Below, piece by piece: positions 35,126 to 47,110 of a stretch of 64,000 nt of DNA. Made by a program: the position numbers and the translations under genes. Position 1 is the first letter of the stretch. Every line of letters starts with the position of its first letter. The notes under the pieces were generated by a model. That model was not told the DNA's origin and ran no database searches. It was given only the letters and a program-made list of their open reading frames with translations. The stretch lies in NCBI RefSeq assembly GCF_965363235.1, contig NC_134841.1:54395078-54459077 (forward strand), read 5' to 3'. The stretch comes from Mytilus galloprovincialis (taxonomy: Eukaryota; Mollusca; Bivalvia; Mytilida; Mytilidae).

Positions 35126-36218
35126 ATGGCTTATTATGAAAAAGTAAAAGAGGATTTAATGAAATTAAAAAAAAATGACAATGAAAGAAAACAAGGAAAA
35201 AAAGATACAAATTTTATTGAAAATGACGTCACAAGACGTTCAACTTATTCAAGAAGGTCTACATCTTTGAAAATAGCGGTAATGCATTCAAGCATTGATG
35301 TTATCATTTGTTCTGTCATGTTTTCTTTTTTTCTAGAAGTTGCTGAGCATGTTAGTTTCTTATATTTTGACTTATCATTTTGTTGCCAGAAGTTGTCAAG
35401 TTTTCAACCTTACCTCACATTTGGTATATATTAAACCAATGCAATGTAGTAATCTGATTATCTTCTTTTCATGAGAATAATAAGTAAAGTGAATCCTAAT
35501 TAAACATGTCCATAGAAAGCATAATATTCATTCATGATTGAATATTTAAAGTAATTTGCTATGATTAATTCTTTTTACAATAAAGTATGTTTGTATGTCC
35601 ACAATTGGTAAACACATTTGAATATATTAACTATTAAGACTGCAAAAAAAGATGCAAACAAAATATCATATGTAATATTCATAACTATAAATCTATCAAA
35701 CTACTTAATATAATGATAAGTGTACATGTTCATCTATTCTATTCTAGGCCATGGAGTTGGAGATCCAGACACACTGTTCGGTCAGTTTGGAAATAGCACC
35801 AACATGGAGGAATGGCCGTATCCATTCCTACAAGTCAAAAAATGAAGAGGAAGAAGAGCCAATGGCAGAACTGGGACCAGCAGGGGATGCTCCAGCAGGG
35901 GAGGCACCAGCACCAGTACAAACCGGTGTACTTCTGGTGAACCCAGTAGCAGCAAGTCCTGCAAAGAGGAAAGTGGGTCCATCATTGAAAGCAGTAGTTC
36001 CCACAACCAAGCCAAAAACCAATAAGAAAGCATGTAGGGTATGCTCCATATCAAAAGAGACATCTTTTTGGCTTGGTTGTGGGTATACAAACCCACGTTC
36101 CAAAAGGCAAGACTGTTGCTATTGGGTCCATCAGAAGTGCATTGGTTTGTACCATAGGAAGAAAGAGGAGTTATCAAAGACACCATTCTTCTGTCCAAAA
36201 CATGGACTGTCTAAATAA
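35126..36218 (+). CDS. Two-exon small protein with C-terminal PHD-finger-like domain
   Basis: Exon 1 is 35126-35278 (51 codons, MAYYEKVKEDLMKLKKND, preceded by tttgtttcag) and exon 2 is 35748-36218. They join in phase 0 to give about 207 residues. The middle is Pro/Ala- and Lys-rich (low complexity). The C-terminus (about 146-207) reads KACRVCSISKETSFWLGCG, then DCCYWVHQKC and FFCPKH. This Cx2C...C...CxxWVHxxC...C-x2-H spacing resembles a PHD or related treble-clef zinc finger. A second frame of exon 2 (starting HGVGDPDTLFGQFGN) also looks protein-like for about 30 codons before a stop, so a frame error near 35840 is possible. It lies 2 kb upstream of the decayed coiled-coil gene on the same strand and could be related to it. 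Function unknown. Confidence 0.6.
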
Positions 36219-36887
36219 ATTATTAATATATGTGCATTGAGCTTTCAAAATTCTATTTCTACTTCTGTTATTAATAAATATTAAATTATTTTTACACTTT
36301 AAATATTTTTTTATCTTTCTTGCAATTAAATGATAGTTTTAGCAAATATGTGCATATTACATCTATTATTGAGAACAGAGGTGAACAACAAAGAGAAGCA
36401 TCAACAACTGAAGCAATATAAAAAAGGGCAAAAGACTAAAGCCAAGATCTAAGACCCTCAATGACAAAAAACAACATTTTGTGTTTTGGGGAAATCCAAA
36501 GCTAGCTGCCTGATAGTGGGTAACTCCTAGTCTATTGAAGTTCATGTGGTTAACACTCAATTTCATTTATTTGTGTAATACATTTCAGTGAGATGGTGAT
36601 GTTGTCGTGCCATTGACCCATATCAGTTCCTTTTCATATTGAAAATTGAAAACTGAAAACTAAAAACTAAATGAAAAACACAGGCCCTAAAAAAATAGGA
36701 AGACCTCAGGTGCTCAGGAAGGGTGAACATTTCTATTTGTTATACATTGAGGAAGTGATGTCTTTGTGCCATTAACGCATATCTGTTCTTTGTAATTTTT
36801 CCTTTTTGAATGTGGTGAACATGGTCATTGTAGATTCAAATACATACAAAAATAACTTATGGTTTTCCTGTTTGAATTGTGTTACAC

Positions 36888-37032
36888 TTGTTATTTTGGG
36901 GTCCTTTATAGCTTATAGCTAATGCTCCGTGTTGAAGGCCGTACTTTGACCTATACTTGTTACCTTTTTATACATTGTGACTTGGATGGAGAGTTGTCTC
37001 ATTGGCACTCATACCACATCTTCTTATTTATA
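36888..37032 (+). repeat. 'gttgtctcattggc' dispersed repeat, full copy
   Basis: 'ttttggggtcctttatagct' ... 'gttgaaggccgtactttgac' ... 'gagttgtctcattggcactc' ... 'accacatcttctta'. This is the parent sequence of the tandem array at 54740-55335. Confidence 0.65.
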
Positions 37033-37132
37033 TTTAACAACAAATTCAAATTAAATTTCAATTGTCACAAAAAGATAAAAGCAGCAACACAAAGTTCATA
37101 TACATAGTACAACTGGGGACATTTTTGAAAAT

Positions 37133-37350
37133 TTAATTAAGCTCATTTGTGTCTATCTCTGCGTCTACCTCCTGTACCCCATTCTTGACAATCTCGGCAA
37201 GTTCTTCGTAAAGGTTAACATGACTGGTCTTGTTTGCATTAGTAAAGTTTTTCTTAAAATGGTTTGAATAGAATAGTGTTAAGTCTTCATCAACTATATT
37301 GTTGATTAGAGACAATATTTCTAATTTAAGTTTGCTTGGCCTTCGTAAAA
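37133..37350 (-). CDS. Unrecognised coding-like fragment
   Basis: About 70 codons open to a TAA at 37133 (…LRRPSKLKLEILSLINN… LYEELAEIVKNG… EIDTNELN). The amino-acid mix looks like a genuine C-terminal exon, but I do not recognise the family and no upstream exon was found. Its upstream end runs into the hairpin element beginning at 37325, so it may be truncated or may be chance coding. Confidence 0.3.
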
Positions 37351-37880
37351 CGTAGATTTTACTGTCGCAAATTGAGTTTACCTAGCGACGCGGAGCGGAG
37401 ATAGGTAAACGGATATTTGCGACAGTAAAATCAAGTTTTACGAAGGCTAAGCTTAAAATACAATACAGTTATCTCCATTCTAATGCCACTTATTAAATCA
37501 AATTTCATTTAATAAATATTTTGGCTTAAAAATGTCATAAATGAAAAAGTCCGCGAAACTGTTGCATAGTCTTTAGCATCTAAACAATGTGACGTCATAT
37601 GTATACTCTGGATGTCGAACATGAATACTAAACGTATTTTACTTTTCGTACGCTTCAGAATGGTTTCAATATAGACAAAAAGAAGATTCTGAGGCTCAAA
37701 ATGTGACAATCTTGTTTATTTTTTGAGAAATTACATACCCCAAAAAAAAATCGGAATTCAAAATGGTGGCTTTCTTAGTTACGGACTGTTAGAACGTGGA
37801 ATCTAACCCCTCAAAAGATTTGTCAACGTCCAATGAAAATTATCGTTACAAACTAATTTCATTAGAATAACTAATACCTG
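37325..37880 (+). mobile_element. Hairpin-led non-autonomous element, copy 1
   Basis: A hairpin of about 130 bp (left arm from 'tttaagtttgcttggcc', right arm to 'aaggctaagcttaaa', loop 'tagcgacgcggagcgg') is followed by 420 bp. That tail contains 'gtccgcgaaact', 'gtgacgtca' and 'caaaatggtggctttc' in the same order as the copy at 49554-50090. Confidence 0.6.
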
Positions 37881-38683
37881 GAACGTAGTACCGGGAACCA
37901 GGATACTTCTACGCTATCCCTTCCAACACAAGCGGAAATTGATTGACGCGGTGAATTATGGGCAATTGTTTACAATCACAGATTTGGCGGGAGAAAAAGG
38001 CGGAGCATAAACAGATGATACGATTAGTAAACTCCTTAGGTTATATTACCTATTTTACCTGTTCTCAAATACTTGGAAAAGAAGGCGGAGCATGATTAAA
38101 AGTAAACACCTTAATAACAATGGAATTTGACAACACGTGTTTGCATTGTCAACACAAGGATTTGTATAGTCTTACAAATCTTTGGTCAACATTATTTTGT
38201 AATTTTTGATGTGAACAATTTAAAAATGGAACGAAGCCGAAGGCGTAAACAACTTATGAAACATAGTGAAGTTGATCTAATTGAAACTACTTCAAATTGC
38301 TACCAGTTGGAGGAAAATCTGTTGAGAAAGTAGCCTATATGTTTAAGAAAATGAAGACACTTATGTATGTGATGCATGTTTTAAATCTCTTAAAACAATA
38401 TACAACAGCCAGAAACAATGCAAACAGTTGACTGACACTCTCAAAAAAGTTACTAATAACTTTAAGAATCTCACCATCAAGTTAGAATATGTACATAGTG
38501 TAAGGCGAAACAGGGACTGTTTAACCCCTTCTAACACCAAAAGGAAAGAAATTCAGCCCACCCAGAGGATTAACTCCCAAAGGCAACAGAAAGATACTGC
38601 AGTTCTCTACACCCATTCCAAGAACTCACACTCAGACTTACAGAATCAGTCCCCTGGCCCTGGTCCCAAAGTTAAGGTAAATA

Positions 38684-38841
38684 CAGGCGCGGATCCAGAG
38701 GGGGGGGTTCCTGGGGTTGGAACTCCCCCTTTTTTTTGACCGATCAATGCATTTGAATGGGAGCATATAGCTGGAACCCCCCCCTTTACTCTGGGTTGGG
38801 ACCCCCCCCCCCCCTTTTTAAAATGGCTGGATCCGCCCCTG
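38684..38841. mobile_element. hAT-like MITE (CAGGCGCGGATCCAG ends)
   Basis: Ends caggcgcggatccag and the complement of caggggcggatccag, sharing interior text with 12926-13061. Flanks share 'aaata'. It begins 7 bp after the 5' splice site of the first exon of the decayed gene. C homopolymer at about 38806-38816. Confidence 0.7.
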
Positions 38842-39394
38842 AAATATACAACATGTACATGTATATATAAGATAACATTAAATTCTTTAAACTTAATATG
38901 ATCATTGAACATTTTTTACATGTAAATTATAAATACCCTGACTTAAGCCATGATTATTTAACTTTGTATCTCCCACTTCTTGATTTAGAAAAAAATCAAC
39001 TCAACATACATGACATTTGTGTTACTTATTTGAAACATGCATGTATCTCAGTTTTCTGGTATTAAGGAATGCAACAAGTTATGCTAACGTACATATACAA
39101 TGTACATGTAGACCAGTTTTAAATTTGTAAGCTTTTGTAAACAATCATTTCTTTTTTTTGTTATTTACATGTATAAGCATGTTTTGTCCTAGTGTACATG
39201 TATAATATGTGACTATCATTTTTGTTGAGCCTGAAACTTTTGTTGCAGAAAGCTAGACATACATGTAGGGATAGTGTTCCGGCGGCGGCGCTAGCTACAT
39301 GTAACTTCTTAAAAGCTTTATATTTTAGAAGGTGGAAGACCTGGATGCTTCATACTTTAATTGTATATAGATGCCTCATGTTACCAAGTTTCTG

Positions 39395-40265
39395 TCAGTC
39401 ACATGTCCAATTTCCTTGACCTCATTTTCATGGTTCAGTGACTACTTGAAAAAAGTTAAGATTTTTTGTAATATGAAATACTCTCTTATTGTAAGTAACA
39501 GGATACTATATTTGGTATGTGCATACCTTGCAAGGTCCTCATATTAATCATACATTTTTCACTTGACCTCAACCTCATTTCATGGATCAGTGAACAAGGT
39601 TAAGTTTTGGTGGTCAAGTCCATATCTCAGATACATGTACATGTACTATATATATAAGCAATATGTCTACTGTAATCAGTGTATGGAAGGACTGTAAGGT
39701 GTACATGTCCAACTGGCAGGTGTCATCTGACCTTGACCTCATTTTCATGGTTCAGTGGTTATAGTTAAGTTTTTGTGTTTTTGTCTGTTTTTCATATACT
39801 GTATGCAATAGATTACATTTTGTACTACAAAAATATTTATATTTGGTGTATGGAATTATTGTAAGGTGTACATGTCTAGCTGGTATGTGTCATCTGACCT
39901 TGACCTCATTTTCATGGTTCAATGGTCAAAGTTAAGTTTTTGAGTTTTGGTCTTTTTATCTTACTATATATATGCAATAAGTCAACTTTATTTGGTGTAT
40001 GGAAATATTTGATGACTATATGTCAGTCGCTCAGATTGAATTTGACTTTGACCTCATTTTCATGGTTCATTGCTCGGTGTCAAGTTTTTGTATTTTGGTC
40101 CATTTTTTTTTAAAACTTTAAGCAATAGCCATTAGGTCAACTATATTTGTTGTATGGAAGAATTGTTAGCTGTACATGTGTGCCTAGCATGGTTCATCTC
40201 ACCTTGACATCATTTTCATGGTTCAGTGGTCAATTTTTAGTTTTAAGGGTTAATGTTAAGTTTAT
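39395..40265 (+). repeat. Tandem array, ~160-bp units with 'cttgacctcattttcatgg'
   Basis: The phrase ccttgacctcattttcatgg followed by ttcagtgg recurs at about 39419, 39572, 39738, 39905, 40051 and 40210. There are roughly five and a half diverged units between the first and second exons of the decayed gene. Confidence 0.75.
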
Positions 40266-40391
40266 GTTTTAATTGTAATTAAGCTTTATATTTAGGACAA
40301 TCAACATAATATCAATGATTAGTAAAGAAGGAGAGACATTTCAGCGTGTGCACTCTTGTTATTTTATTTTCAACCGTCATGAAAGATTTGT

Positions 40392-40654
40392 ATGCCCCAT
40401 TTATGAGCATTATGTTTTCTGGTCTGTGCATCCGTCCATTGTACGTTCATTCTTCTGTTCGTCCCTCCGTCTGTTCCGCTTCAGGTTAAAGTATTTGGTC
40501 AAGGTAGTTTTTGATGGAATACACATGTTCCTTATGATATGATCTTTCTAATTTTAATGCCAAATTAGAGATTTTCCCCAATTTTCACGGTCCATTGAAC
40601 ATAGAAAATGATAGTGCCGATGGGGCATCCATGTACCAGGGACACATTCTTGTT
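40392..40654 (+). repeat. 'atgccccat' element copy
   Basis: 'tatgccccatttatgagc', 'cgcttcaggttaaagtattt', 'gggacacattcttgtt'; plus-strand copy of the family at 4041-4360. Confidence 0.7.
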
Positions 40655-40764
40655 GCATTGTCAGTTGAAAAGCAAACTCAAATCATAAGAACTAAAATGT
40701 TGGAATTTTGTACTTTATTTTACAGTTGTGTTATTATCTGTACATGTTATTCTAGTCATATATA

Positions 40765-40879
<115 letters not shown>

Positions 40880-41483
40880 TAATAAAACCTTTGCAACATT
40901 AACCTTGATAAAGGAGGGCATGCATGCAGTACAAGATCAATTTCACATAATAGTAGTGCAGACCTGCAAAAAAGGTGGAGCTTTTTAAATTACATGTACA
41001 TTTTGTATACCTGTCAATGCATGTATTTGTGTACCTGCAATTTTTACAATAGTTGAATAGTTGGTTTGTTGCAGGATGAATTAATGTATGGTTACAGTCA
41101 TTCCTATATTTATATAATCTAGAGGAAGACCATTGTATCAATACTTGAGTACATGTAGCTCATTCTTTTCTCCAATTAATATATGTACATTATATTAAAA
41201 ATGTCTATAATCTGATGATGAAATTGTATTTTTTGTTTGTCATCACAGGAGTCTGTCGAAAATGTAGAGGTGACATGGTACAAAATGTACATGCCATCAT
41301 GGACAAAGATAATCCTACAGAAAGCCTATATGCACCTGTAAATACAAATTCTGAAGATACATGTACTACCATTACTACTGTCTCAGAGGAGGTAGGAATT
41401 CTATTTACAATAACCACGATAACAGATATGATTGAAATATTAGTGTGAGATGTTTTTGAGGGTGAAAATATATATGATATACA

Positions 41484-43630
41484 TGTATATGTCGTGTACA
41501 AGTTGCAATTTTGTACAGGTTATAACATGTACAAAAATACTGTACATGTTATAACTTGTATAATGCAAAAATACAAGTTATAACATGTACAAAAGCACCT
41601 CGTACATGTTATAACCTGTACAAAATATTGCTTAAAAATGGTTTTAACTTGTACAAAATCGAAAAATAAGGATATGTTTCTATTACTGTGAAAGTACTTT
41701 TATTCGTGGGGTACCAATTTTCGTGGTTTTCGTGGATGACTTTATCCACGAATTTAAGTGTCCAACGAAATAAAACAACCATTGTCCAAATCAAGTCATG
41801 GAAAGATCCCCATCGGTAGGTTTGACTATTGATATGATCTAGAGAAATATTGAATAACGCCAAATCCGAGAATACTTTAGTAGCAGTCACAGAACTACAA
41901 CCGTATGCAGGATTATACCCATTTAATCTTTAATAACCTAAACTGTACAACTGTTGATCTTTTTATTCTCATAAAAGATATTTTTGATCGACGAAAGTCA
42001 GATTTCCGGTATTGATATGCCAGTATGATAAAGTGTTCATTTTATATCCTCATAGTTCTCGTACATATGGGAAATAATAATTTCATGCTGGGCTTGATTT
42101 TGATAAGAATTATTTGACAATTCAAGGTACGTTTAAAGCATTTGTTTATGTTACTGTTTTCTTTAGGTGACATATTTATGGCCTAATTAACACCTTTGAT
42201 GGTCTTTAATCTGTTGATCACTTTATCATGGGTTAATTAGTGTTATCACTACGATTTACAGATTTTCACGGGTCAATGTTTACTTTGCAATTTCCTTCAA
42301 TCAAGACTATTTGTAACCTTTGTTTCTAAAGGCTTTAGTTTTTCAATTATTTTTTTTATTAGAAAACTAAAATCCACGAATTTAAAAACCCACGAACATG
42401 TTAATATTGATCAAACCACGAAAATTGATACCCACGAATTAAAGTACTTTCACAGTATCGCAACAGATGTTATTGACCTCAATAATATTTTCATAACTTT
42501 TTTATTATTCCTTCATGTTAGTGTGTTTTGTCCTTTTTTGATACGGTTAATGTCCAGGGGTCGGTATTACAAAGAGATCCTAAGACTTGTCATAAGATAT
42601 ATCTTAGGACATGTCTTATGATCCTCTTATGACTATCTATGGGCATATCTTTATTTGATGAATTATAATTGTGAGTGTCCACTCTGAAGGCAAAAGTAAA
42701 ATAATTTTATTCTAGTTGACACTAAAAGACATAAGAGGATAGCCAGGACAGATGTGTCTACAAATAAAATTGGGAATTAAAATGGGGTATGTGTCTAATA
42801 GTCAACAACCAGCCAATGGAGCAGACAACATCCAAAGGACACAAATACATGCTTTCAAAGTAGAGGATGTATATTCTAAACATCAAAATGACATTCGCCT
42901 CATGCATTGATCTTATAGTTTATAAAAAAAATTGAGTTATAAATTTACATAAGTCATGCTGAAGGCCAAAAATGTTGAAGAGTAGATCCAAAAATATTGA
43001 TAATGAAGCGTGGTCCAATGAAAACTATTTCAGCTCTCTCTTGCTTTTACAGAGTAAGCATATAGACATTGTTTTAGTCTTTAGTTAGATATAGGAAGAT
43101 GTGATTGTTTTAGTCTTTGCATGCTATAAAACGAGAGGGAGGAGTATTACCCAAAATTATTAGGCATCGTTCTTAAAATGTTTGGAAGAATTTAGTTACT
43201 AGTATCTAATGTAATTGTCATTGAGGAAATGCAAGCTTTTAGTAAATAGTGTAACACTTATTTAAGCCATGATGGACTATATAAAACATACAATTACATG
43301 AAAACACATTTTGCCAACATAAGTCATGAAACATATATTTCTGAAACTTTGTGATCATTGTCAGAAAAAGACACGTTCTGGCCTATTTATTGTTGTTCTT
43401 TATGCATTGGTGAATTTAAAAGTATATTTTACTTCTTTAAGATTTATCTTAAATTTTGTACAAGTTAAAACCATTTTTAAGCAATATTTTGTACAGGTTA
43501 TAACATGTATGAGGTACTTTTGTACATGTTATAACTTGTATTTTTGCATTATACAAGTTATAACATGTACAATATTTTTGTACATGTTATAACCTGTACA
43601 AAATTGCAACTTGTACACGACATATATACA
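41484..43630. mobile_element. 2.15-kb DNA element with ~177-bp inverted repeats built of palindromic words
   Basis: TIRs are 41484-41659 and 43453-43630, nearly identical: both read inward as tatgtcgtgtacaagttgca and carry several copies of the palindromic word ttataacatgtacaa / ttgtacatgttataa. No coding gene is inside. A second element (41686-42455) is nested just inside the left TIR. A TA duplication at the ends is possible. It lies in the intron between exons 2 and 3 of the decayed gene. Confidence 0.75.
41686..42455. mobile_element. 'ttcgtgg' MITE (CTGTGAAAG termini), nested copy
   Basis: Ends ctgtgaaagtacttttattc and the complement of ctgtgaaagtactttaattc, followed inward by 'cgtgggtaccaattttcgtg'-type text on both sides; TA flanks on both sides (41684-41685, 42456-42457). 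It is 770 bp, longer than its relatives at 16253 and 53154. Confidence 0.75.
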
Positions 43631-45404
43631 TTGTACATTCATGTAAGAATTTACTTTTGGGAAAGTCAGTACAAATTGTGTTTTAAAATTAGTATTACAA
43701 AGTAGCCATTTCCTAGAAACTGTAATTATAAGATGCTATTGATTTATAAAAATAAAGTATCAAAACATATTTTTTTTCTCCAAGTAAAACAGTAGAATGT
43801 AGCAGTTACATGTATGTACTGACATCAAAATCACATATTTTTCAAACATTGCAACAAAATATTGGTTCATAAATGACTATCATGCAAATACACTAAACTG
43901 CCAATAATATGCATCATCATGCTTGTAAGATGTTGATGAAGATGATCCGACCTTCCATTGAAGGCAAGCTATTTAAAAAAAGACTCCAATACTAATAGCT
44001 TCTTCATTTTTCTTCTGAACTCCAGAAAAAATAGCAAGATTTAAAATATTGAAAAAAAAATTGTAACACACATTAGCATAATTAGGAAAGTAATATTTTC
44101 TGATTTCCTACAACGAAAATATAAACAGGATTTTGCAAAAGATATATCTGTTAACCAATTTCAAGTATTTGACCAATTTTTACATCCCTTTATATTTGTT
44201 TTAGCTATAAATAAGCTTTGTGTAAATTACAAAATAAGCCACATGAGGTCAATATTACATGTATGTGAAATATTGTAAATTCATATATATATAATATTGC
44301 CCTAAGTTCATTTGATGTATACAATCTATTTCTTTTATTTTGATACAGAGAGCAAGCCCAGACAATATATCCTGTGATTTCCAACAGAACAAAAATGATG
44401 AATATCAGGAAGAAGATGCTGCAAGCTGTAGCACACAGGTAAAATGAAAACCTTAACTGTCCTAACTTTAATGGCCAAAATACAAGGATTTTCTAGTTTG
44501 CAAACAATTTATTGGTCCCCTACTGTTGAAGGCAAAGGTTTTCACTCTGGGGTGAGTACACAGTTATTGTCCCTTGAATTTTTGTTGTCCACAATTATGT
44601 TCCCTAATGTACATGTGTCCGTATTGTGAGTTAGAGCCGATAAAGTTTTCTATAATTTTGATATAATTTGTCCCAAAAGTAGAACAACACACTTTAAGAA
44701 TTTTATTGAGAAACTGCGGTGGGATATTTTTATTTCCATTTATTGTCTTAAGGAAATGCACCACAAAATAACTGTGTTTCCTCAGACCCTCTGCATGTCC
44801 ATTCTGTCAGTCCGGCAAATCAGTTTTCCACACTTTTTCCTGTATGCTTGAAGATATTGATTTGATATTTGGTATATTGTTTTATCATGACAAGTTACAG
44901 ATCAATTTTGGTTTTTGTTCTGATCTGATAATTTTGTGCAGAATTATAATTGAACTTCAAAAAATTCACTTGCATAATCAGTTTCCCAGATTTTTTTCGT
45001 CATGACTGAAGATTTTGACTTTGATATTTATTATTATATGTTGTAAACAAGTTCAAAATATTGCACTTTTAATTTCAAAATATTCATTTAACCATGTCAA
45101 AATTTCATAATGCAAGAAATATCTCTGTATAAGCTTGTCAATACCTTTTGTGCCTAATTTTCAAATTGGACAATGTTAATGTCTAAAATGTCCAAAATTT
45201 AACTTTATTTGACCTCAACAAAAAATTATTTCTAGGGGACCTAGATGTGCTTAATTGAAAAAATTAATCTAAATTTTAAAGATTTTTTGTCTGCTTTTTT
45301 AAATTGGTCCACATAAAGGTTTAAAGGATTCCAACTCAAACTTATTTTGATTTTAACCACAATTGAATTCTTGGGATACTTTGTGTAATCTACACATGTA
45401 TTTA

Positions 45405-45960
45405 CTTTTTATACAACCGTACACAAAATTTGAGGTGGTATATTGGTATCATGTCGTCGTCGTCAGCGACGTCTGAAGATATTTAGTTTCCTGACAATAA
45501 CTTTAGTTTAGGTGAATGGACTCTATGAAATTTTAACGCAAAGTTTGAAACCATAAAAGGAAGGTTGAGGATTATGGTCCCAATAGTTAACGAATTAAGA
45601 GCATAAAAAAGGGCCCAAAGAAGCATTATTAAACCCCATGCATTTAAGTTGCGGAGGGTATAATGTTTTTGCCCTGTCCGTCCGTCAGTCCCGTTTCTTG
45701 TCATCACAACTCCTCTCAAACCACACAACAGGATTTCACAAAACCTTTTTAGATAATAAGGACATACAATGTAGTTGTGCATATCGACAGGAAATTAGGA
45801 TTCAAATTTTTTTCTTGGAGTTACGTCCCTTTGAACTTATTTACATTAATGTACTACTACAACTCCTCTGAAACTACACAACAGAATTTCATGAAACTTT
45901 GTAGATAATAAGGAAATATTATGTAGATGTGCATATTGACAGGAAATTAAGATTCATTTT
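45405..45960 (-). repeat. Fragment of the composite 'gaccgcaaaattt' repeat
   Basis: 'tatacaaccgtacacaaaat', '(gtc)n', then 'gaaattttaacgcaaagttt' and 'accataaaaggaaggttga'; reverse orientation to 3812-6107. The right part (45660 on) has 'caactcctctcaaaccacac' units twice. Confidence 0.55.
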
Positions 45961-46245
45961 TATGTCCCATTTATGGGCATTATGTTTTCTGGTCTGAGTC
46001 CGTTCGTTCGTCCGTCGCTTTGTCCGTCTGTCCCGCTTCAGGTTAAAGTGTTCGGTCGAGGTAGTTTTTGATGAAGTTGAAGTCCAATCAATGTGAAACT
46101 TAGTGCACATTTTCCCTATGATATCATATGATCTTTCTAATTTTAATGCCAAATTAGAGTTTTCACCCCATTTTCACGGTCCACTGAACATATAAAATGA
46201 TAGTGTGGATGGGGCATCTGTGTACTAGGGACACATTCTTGTTTT
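45961..46245 (+). repeat. 'atgccccat' element copy
   Basis: 'tatgtcccatttatgggca', 'tgtcccgcttcaggttaaag', 'gggacacattcttgtt'. Confidence 0.7.
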
Positions 46246-46369
46246 TTTCTTACACTTATTTAATTTCTCCAATGACAATGTGGGGACATGGGGTATGTGA
46301 GCGTGCTCACTAAGGTTCTTTCATACTATTTTCCAGACAATTATAAACTTGTGTGTAAGTGTATGGATC

Positions 46370-46800
46370 GTTTTTTGATACATGTATGCCGAATCTAACT
46401 GTGTATTTAGATTTTTTATTTTTGATCCCAATTTCAAATTTGTCTACATTAAGGTCCAAAGGGTCTTAAATAAACTGAATTTGATTTTAACAAAAATGAA
46501 ATCTTTGGGTTCTTTTATATGCTAAATCTAAACCTGTAGTTAGATTTCTTTTTATTATGGGCCTAGTTTTCAAGTTGATCCAAATCATGGTCCAAAATTA
46601 ACCTTTGTTGATTTCAACAAAAATTGAATATATTGGGGTTTTTGATATGCTGAATTTAACTGTGTATTTAGATATTTGATTTTTTGGCCATATTGGTCAA
46701 AAGGGTCCAAAATTAAACTTTGTTTGATTTCATCAAAAATTGAATTCTTAAGGTTCTTTGTTATGCTGTATCTAACCACAAATTAAGATTTTGGATATTG
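46370..46800 (-). repeat. Fragment of the composite repeat, 'ccaatttgaaaac' units
   Basis: Reverse-oriented units with 'aaattaaactttgtttgatt' and 'gatatgctgaatttaactgt', corresponding to 4865-5400. Confidence 0.6.
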
Positions 46801-46984
46801 GACCTAAATAGGTAGATTGTTATGCGTTACTTTTCTACATTGACTAGAGGTATAGGGGAGGGTTGAGATCTCCAAAAAATGTTTAACCCGTCACATTATT
46901 AGGAGCCCCTGGCCTTTGTTAGTCTTGTATGGTATTTAATTTAAGTTTCTTGTGTATAATTTAGAGTTAAGTATGACGTCCATT

Positions 46985-47110
46985 ATCACTGAACTAGTAT
47001 ATATATTTGTCTAGGGGCCAGTTGAAGGACACCTCCGGTTGCAGGAGTTTCTCGCTGACCTTCTGCTGTTGTCTGTTCTATGGTCGCGTTGTTGTCTCTT
47101 TGACACAACT
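46985..47110 (+). repeat. 'ggccagttgaaggac...gtctctttgacaca' dispersed repeat
   Basis: 'ttgtctaggggccagttgaa', 'ggttgcaggagtttctcgct', 'gttgttgtctctttgacac'; parallel to 19735-19880 with a short internal gap. Confidence 0.6.

Noticed and set aside
35782-36198. 138-codon minus-strand frame opposite the PHD-like exon
   Set aside because: Leu/Pro-rich antisense shadow; the sense frame has a coherent zinc-finger pattern and splice sites.
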